Assembly (NCBI GenBank): GCA_016744335.1
Contig: JADGEO010000009.1
Span: 1 to 64,000 of the forward strand
Reading direction: 5' to 3'
DNA length: 64,000 bases
Source: Anaerolineales bacterium
GTDB taxonomy: Bacteria; Chloroflexota; Anaerolineae; Anaerolineales; Villigracilaceae
Both the position numbers and the translations under genes were made by a program. This document shows, one piece after another, positions 59,482 through 64,000 of this stretch. The first letter of the stretch is position 1, and every line of letters starts with the position of its first letter. Below the pieces are notes generated by a model. It was not told where the DNA came from, ran no database searches, and saw only the letters and a program-made list of their open reading frames with translations.

Positions 59482-62271
59482 ATGCCCTCCACCCTCAATA
59501 TCCTCCGCAATCGCCGTAAAAGGCATAATAGCCCCGATGCCCGCCTTCAGCGCGGTAGTCGGAGTTTTCTCGCGGGGTGTGGGCTTATTCTCAGTATACT
59601 GCTTGCTTTGGGTATTTTTACCATCGTTTTCGCTTACCAAAACCTTACCAAAGACCTCCCTGCCCTAAACGAAATTGAAACTCAGCTTAACCCGCGCAAC
59701 GGCTCGTTACTTCAGCCCACCCGCGTTTACGACCGCAGTGGGGAAAAACTTGTCTATATTTTCTCACCTGAAGATAAAACACGCAGATATATCCCCCTTG
59801 GTGCTGAAAACCCGCAACGTATCCCTAACTCACTCGTAGATGCCACCATCGCCCTCGCTGACCCCGATTTTTGGACGCACGATGGCTATAAAATCAGCAA
59901 TTTTGACCCTGATGTACATCCCACCCTTACCCAAAAACTCGTTTACGACCTTCTCTTGTGGGGCGAAACGCCCACGCTACGCCGCGCCATTCGTGAGCGA
60001 TTGCTTGCTGTGCAACTCACTCAAAAATATGGTCGCCAGCAAATTATCGAGTGGTATCTCAACAGTGCAAACTACGGCAATCACGCCTACGGAGCAGAAA
60101 CTGCCGCCCAACTCTATTTTGAGAAATCTATTACAGAATTAGATTTAGCAGAATCTGCCACACTCGCGGCAATTAGCCAAACGCCGGCTATTAATCCTAT
60201 TTCTGCGCCTATCCCAACCCTTCAACACCGCCAAGAAACGCTTCATATTATGGATGGGTTGGATATGATAAATGCAGAAGAAGCAGACGCGGCGCGGCGC
60301 ACGCGTTTCGACGTGCTTGCCCTTAACGAACTTGAGAATCCTGCCCCAGCTTTTTTGCCCTTAATGCTCGACCAACTTTCATCTTTTTACCCCCAAGAAA
60401 GACTCGAACGCGGCGGCTTGGAAATCATCTCTACCCTCGACCTAGATTTACAAAGAGAATCCACTTGTATAGTCGAAGCACAAGTAGCGCGTTTGAGCGG
60501 AAGAAATATAGAAGAATGTGATACCGCCTACCTTCTCCCTACCTTGCCCGCCATGGATGCGTTAAATAATGCAAAAGCCAGCACAATGATTCTTGATCCG
60601 CAAAATGCTCAAGTTTTGGCGGTGGTTGGTGAAACAACGCTAAACGGTGGGCAATCTGCCCAATTGGGAGCAAACAAAGCAGGAACAAGTTTATCCCCTT
60701 TTATTTATCTAACAGGATTCACGCGTGGGCTAAGTCCCGCATCGTTATTATGGGACATTCCCACCGAATCCCAAACGCAAAACTTTGATGGCGAGTTTCA
60801 TGGTCCCGTCTCGCTACGCGTTGCACTAGCGAATGATTATTTAATCCCAATGGAAGAAGTTTTGGCGCAAATGGGAACAGAAAACGTGAACAACATCTCA
60901 GAATCTTTTGGTTTAGATTTTGATGCAATGAACTCTGCCGAAGCAATGGTTTCTCTGAGCAATTTAGCGCAATCTTATTCCGTTTTCTCAGCAGAGGGCA
61001 TGATGCACGGGAAGTTTGTGGATGAAGATTTGCAAGCCGTGACGGTGCTAGAAGTGAGAGATGTGAAGGGTGAAACTTGGCTCAATTGGAGAAATGGCGA
61101 TGCGCAAGCTGTGATTTCTCCACAATTGGCATATTTGATGAACGATATTTTGAGCGATGATGCGGCACGTTGGCAAAGCTTAGGCACGCCCAATGCCTTA
61201 GAGCTTAGCATCCCTTCGGCGGCGAAAATGGGGCAACACGCGGAGGGGCTTTCGGCGTGGACAGTAGGATATACACCCCAGCACATCGTTGCAGTTTGGG
61301 CGGGTGCTGACGAGGCTTTTGACCCCGAAATTTCTGCAGGAATTTGGCAAGCCCTGATGAAAAGAGCCAGCGTTGACCTGCCCCCCACTGGCTGGGAAAT
61401 GCCCGCTGGTGTCACAAAACAAAACGTTTGTTATCCTTCTGGTTTGTTACCCACCGTAGACTGCCCTAGTATCGTTGGTGAAGTTTTTTTGAATGGCTCT
61501 GAGCCAAGCCAATACGATAATTTATATCGTAGCTTTGATATGAATCGTGAAACGGGATTTTTGGCAACAGTTTTCACTCCGCTAGAATTGCTTGAAGAAA
61601 AAACTTACTTGATTCATCCCGATGAAGCACAGGCTTGGGCAGAGTCGGAGGGATTAGAAGAGCCACCCGATGCTTATGATGCTATTCTTGCCCCCTCACG
61701 CGTAGCAAGTGCGCATTTTACAACCCCAGACTTTTTTGATGATGTGGAGGGCGTGCTAGAGATTACTGGTACAGCGGCAGGCGAGGGGTTTGATTATTAT
61801 CGTATTCAAATTGGGCAAGGGCTAAATCCCCAAGGATGGATACAGCTCGGAGAAGATGTTCATGAGGCAGTTGCCGATAATTTATTGGCAACCTGGGATA
61901 CAAGTAAACTCAACGGACTTTACGCCATTCAACTGCTGGTTGTGCGGGATGATAAATCTATGGATATTGCTACAACACAAATTAGCATTGATAATGAAAC
62001 CCCTACAATGCAAATCATTTATCCCGAAATGGGGGAAGTCTTGAATTATCGGCGAGATAAACAAATCGAATTAGAGGTGGAGGCAGAGGATAATTTGGGT
62101 GTGCAATCCGTTGAATTTTATGTCGATTTTCAGCAAGTGGGCGTAGTCACAGAAGCCCCCTACGTTTGGACTTGGGCAACATCAGCGCGTCATCATCATT
62201 TGAAGGTTATTGTAAGAGACAGGGCGGGAAACTTGGTGGAGGAAATCGTGAGATTTAAGGTAGATGAATAA
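59482..62271 (+). CDS. Class A PBP homologue, apparently catalytically dead, with C-terminal Ig-like domains
   Basis: The 929-residue protein has one membrane helix (about 29-51), a GT51-like domain (105-240), a transpeptidase-like domain (330-650) and two Ig/PKD-like C-terminal domains (from ~750). In GT51 the catalytic Glu of AxEDxxFxxHxG is Ala126 (IALADPDFWTHDG). In the transpeptidase the SxxK box reads TSLS where (S/T)SFKPFVY is usual (AGTSLSPFIYL), and the KTG box reads KMG (AAKMGQHAEGLSAWTVGYTP). Other structural blocks are kept. It therefore looks like a pseudoenzyme, perhaps a wall-binding or partner protein. It is not disrupted by stops or frameshifts. Confidence 0.85.
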   Translation: MPSTLNILRNRRKRHNSPDARLQRGSRSFLAGCGLILSILLALGIFTIVFAYQNLTKDLPALNEIETQLNPRNGSLLQPTRVYDRSGEKLVYIFSPEDKTRRYIPLGAENPQRIPNSLVDATIALADPDFWTHDGYKISNFDPDVHPTLTQKLVYDLLLWGETPTLRRAIRERLLAVQLTQKYGRQQIIEWYLNSANYGNHAYGAETAAQLYFEKSITELDLAESATLAAISQTPAINPISAPIPTLQHRQETLHIMDGLDMINAEEADAARRTRFDVLALNELENPAPAFLPLMLDQLSSFYPQERLERGGLEIISTLDLDLQRESTCIVEAQVARLSGRNIEECDTAYLLPTLPAMDALNNAKASTMILDPQNAQVLAVVGETTLNGGQSAQLGANKAGTSLSPFIYLTGFTRGLSPASLLWDIPTESQTQNFDGEFHGPVSLRVALANDYLIPMEEVLAQMGTENVNNISESFGLDFDAMNSAEAMVSLSNLAQSYSVFSAEGMMHGKFVDEDLQAVTVLEVRDVKGETWLNWRNGDAQAVISPQLAYLMNDILSDDAARWQSLGTPNALELSIPSAAKMGQHAEGLSAWTVGYTPQHIVAVWAGADEAFDPEISAGIWQALMKRASVDLPPTGWEMPAGVTKQNVCYPSGLLPTVDCPSIVGEVFLNGSEPSQYDNLYRSFDMNRETGFLATVFTPLELLEEKTYLIHPDEAQAWAESEGLEEPPDAYDAILAPSRVASAHFTTPDFFDDVEGVLEITGTAAGEGFDYYRIQIGQGLNPQGWIQLGEDVHEAVADNLLATWDTSKLNGLYAIQLLVVRDDKSMDIATTQISIDNETPTMQIIYPEMGEVLNYRRDKQIELEVEAEDNLGVQSVEFYVDFQQVGVVTEAPYVWTWATSARHHHLKVIVRDRAGNLVEEIVRFKVDE

Positions 62272-62273
62272 CG

Positions 62274-62292
62274 CTGTATTTGTGCAATACAG
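62274..62292. other. Hairpin after the PBP-like gene
   Basis: CTGTATT-TGTGC-AATACAG is a 7-bp stem 3 bp after the stop codon, without a clear T-run. It may stabilise the 3' end of the mRNA. Confidence 0.45.
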
Positions 62293-62417
62293 TAATCTAC
62301 AGAAAAGTTGCAATAAGAGAGACAAGTAAAAAGTGATACAATCTTTAAGGAAAGACTCTATCAAACTGTTGAGTTATTTTTGAATATTATCAGTTAACCA
62401 GAAAAGACCCCAGAACC

Positions 62418-63575
62418 ATGCCTAAACAAAGAGAACTCATTTTACTTATTGAGAACGACCCAGACATTAGCGATGTTATCGCTCGTCAGGCTCTTTTGCC
62501 TTTAAGGTATCGCGTCAAAATTGTAACTGATGCAAATAAGGCAATTCAGGTTGCCATGAAGCTCTCTCCTGATTTGGTAATAGCCGATTTAAATTCACCC
62601 GGATTAAGTGGCAAAGATTTATTGGTTGCTTTTAGCGCACAGAAATTCAAATTCCCCGTTATTGTTTTAGCCGCAAAAGAACAAGAACGAGACGTAATGC
62701 AAACATTACGTCTTGGCGCAGTTGACTATCTGCTCTGGCCCGCTCGTGCAACAGAAGTCGTTACTGTTGTAGAGAATGGGCTTAGATTAACACGTGGTGC
62801 AAAAGACCAGCGCAAATTAGATCGCCGTTTAAGAGAAACAGATGCAGAGTTGGCGCATAAAACACGTGAGTTAAAAACAATACTTGCTATTGGTAAAGCT
62901 GTTGCTTCCATCAATGACCAACGCATATTATTTGACAGGATTGTTGCAGGTGCCATGCACGTTGTCTCTGCTGATATAGGGTGGCTTTTATTGCGTGACG
63001 AAAAGAATAAAAAATCTTTTCTATTAACGGCACAGCGCAATTTACCCACATCGTGGGCAAAAAAAATGAATAAGCCGCTAGACGATGGTGTTAGTACGCT
63101 TGTGGCACTATCGGGCGAAATACTCACAATTAATGGGACTCCCCTTAAACGCTTTAAAATCTCAGCTTTAGGGAAGTCTGTGGCAGTCGTTCCTATTAAG
63201 GTTAGAGCGGAAGTTATTGGATTATTGGTGATCGTACGTAAAAAAGATGTGCCAATTATGCAAAATGAAGAGGCATTGCTTGAAGCTGTCAGTGATTATG
63301 CCTCCATTTCATTAGTAAATGCTCGTCTTTTTCGTGCCTTACAGCAAAGCGCAAATGCTTCTCACTCAGGTGAAAAACGTCAAAACGCTCTTTGGGAAGC
63401 TTTGCGAGGCACACTTTATGAAGAACTTAGAACAGCTCGCTTTTCGATAAATCTTTTATCTGATGCAAAATTAGGTAATTTGAACGATGAACAAAGACAG
63501 GCACTCAAAACAGCAGAAGCCGCGCTAGAGCGTCTCCAAAACACAGCACAGAAAACAATCCCACTTAAGAAATGA
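62418..63575 (+). CDS. Response-regulator-like protein: REC-GAF-degenerate dimerisation helix
   Basis: Residues 1-120 are a receiver-like domain with acidic LIENDPDIS and a possible phospho-Asp57 (VIADLNSPGLSGKDLL), but the conserved Lys-Pro becomes Trp-Pro (DYLLWPARA). A coiled-coil stretch (LDRRLRETDAELAHKTRELK) links to a GAF domain (ILAIGKAVASIND, ADIGWLLLRDEKNKK, VAVVPIKVRAEVIGLLVIV). The C-terminal ~55 residues resemble a HisKA helical hairpin (WEALRGTLYEELRTARFSI) without a His. It overlaps the next gene by 4 bp. It may be a signal adaptor rather than a phosphorelay member. Confidence 0.82.
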   Translation: MPKQRELILLIENDPDISDVIARQALLPLRYRVKIVTDANKAIQVAMKLSPDLVIADLNSPGLSGKDLLVAFSAQKFKFPVIVLAAKEQERDVMQTLRLGAVDYLLWPARATEVVTVVENGLRLTRGAKDQRKLDRRLRETDAELAHKTRELKTILAIGKAVASINDQRILFDRIVAGAMHVVSADIGWLLLRDEKNKKSFLLTAQRNLPTSWAKKMNKPLDDGVSTLVALSGEILTINGTPLKRFKISALGKSVAVVPIKVRAEVIGLLVIVRKKDVPIMQNEEALLEAVSDYASISLVNARLFRALQQSANASHSGEKRQNALWEALRGTLYEELRTARFSINLLSDAKLGNLNDEQRQALKTAEAALERLQNTAQKTIPLKK

Positions 63576-64000
63576 CCGAATTAATTCTCCTTGCCCTTGA
63601 CAAATCATCTACGCTATCCTTATTTTCGCGTGCTTTTCAAGCTGTGGGATATAAAACCATAATCGCACACAATCGCTCTGGCGTTGAGAAGGTAATACGA
63701 GAAAGCCACCCAGATGCTCTTTTATTGGGGACAAAGCTAGATGAAGAACAGGGCATCAAGATAATTGAGAAACTTCTCACCCAATACCCTACCTTCCCCA
63801 TCATTTTTCTGGCAGATAAAAAATCGCCTGAATTAATAAGAAAAGCTTTACATGCTGGGATCAGTGCCTATCTTGAACCCCCTTTAAAAACAGATGAAAT
63901 TATTGAAGCGGTGCAAATCAGCCTTATGCGTGCTAGGCGCATAGGGGACTGGGTACGCAAAGAAATCACAGGAACAACAGCATCATTAGAAAAACGCGTC
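63572..64000 (+). CDS. Receiver-domain protein, partial (runs off the window)
   Basis: The visible 143 codons start MTELILLALDKSSTLSLFSRAF, overlapping the preceding stop (ATGA). The domain has the receiver fold (GYKTIIAHNRSGVEKVI, FPIIFLADKKSPELIRKAL, AGISAYLEPPLKTDEIIEAV), but the phospho-Asp position reads LLLGTKLDEEQG, with Gly in place of Asp. It probably continues into GAF, HD or kinase domains. With the upstream gene it seems part of a signalling operon. Confidence 0.8.
   Translation, partial: MTELILLALDKSSTLSLFSRAFQAVGYKTIIAHNRSGVEKVIRESHPDALLLGTKLDEEQGIKIIEKLLTQYPTFPIIFLADKKSPELIRKALHAGISAYLEPPLKTDEIIEAVQISLMRARRIGDWVRKEITGTTASLEKRV

Noticed and set aside
1-64000. CRISPR array, prophage or integrative element
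   Set aside because: No regularly spaced direct repeats, no cas genes, no phage structural or integrase genes. The only mobile elements seen are the IS110 copy and small palindromic repeats.

Overview
The window looks like a moderately AT-rich chromosome segment of an anaerobic or microaerophilic bacterium. Gene content, operon style and the many interspersed palindromic repeats suggest Chloroflexota, perhaps an Anaerolineae-like lineage. That placement is an inference from gene content, since no rRNA lies in the window.

Layout. 1-5.6 kb: housekeeping genes (NUDIX hydrolase, SpoU-type methylase, YczE-like membrane protein, GT39-like glycosyltransferase, metallo-beta-lactamase-fold protein), all on the minus strand. 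5.6-13.4 kb: a plus-strand operon hdrC-hdrB-hdrA-mvhD-mvhG-mvhA plus its own hydrogenase maturation protease, predicted to form an electron-bifurcating H2:ferredoxin/heterodisulfide-type complex. Three evenly spaced TGTGA-N6-TCACA-type dyads precede it. 13.5-26.1 kb: a converging minus-strand operon. It holds an Isp-type [NiFe] hydrogenase (small subunit, Isp1 cytochrome b, Isp2 HdrD-like, large subunit), a DUF302 protein, a second maturation protease, hypA, an atypical SDR protein, hypB, hypF, hypC and hypD. A HTH/PocR-type regulator lies just upstream. hypE is not in the window. The two operons would share the Hyp maturation proteins and have one dedicated protease each.

26.3-32 kb: a deiodinase-like thioredoxin-fold gene interrupted by an in-frame TGA at the expected selenocysteine position, a PPi-type phosphofructokinase, RarD, and two tandem TPR proteins. 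32-41 kb: HHH protein, TrmD, thioredoxin-DUF2892 fusion, NeuB-like synthase, an RNA uridine methylase-like protein lacking its catalytic Cys, tRNA-Lys, urocanase, radical SAM protein, DUF2652 protein. 41-50.4 kb: subtilase, the complete dTDP-rhamnose set (rfbCBAD), a TgpA-like transglutaminase and a GAF-PAS-class III cyclase.

50.4-64 kb: an IS110-family element with a structured non-coding flank, a CitE-like lyase, an EamA transporter, cdsA-uppS-frr, a two-component system, mazEF, a penicillin-binding-protein homologue that seems to have lost both sets of catalytic residues, and the start of a run of response-regulator-like genes cut by the window edge.

The most notable observations are: (1) the candidate selenoprotein at 26315-26926 with a SECIS-like hairpin just after the TGA; (2) short palindromic repeats read in frame inside hypF, the GT39-like gene and probably the hdrB tail; (3) the triple operator-like array before hdrC; (4) the pseudo-PBP; and (5) promoters whose -10 element sits 7 nt before the ATG, implying leaderless mRNAs.
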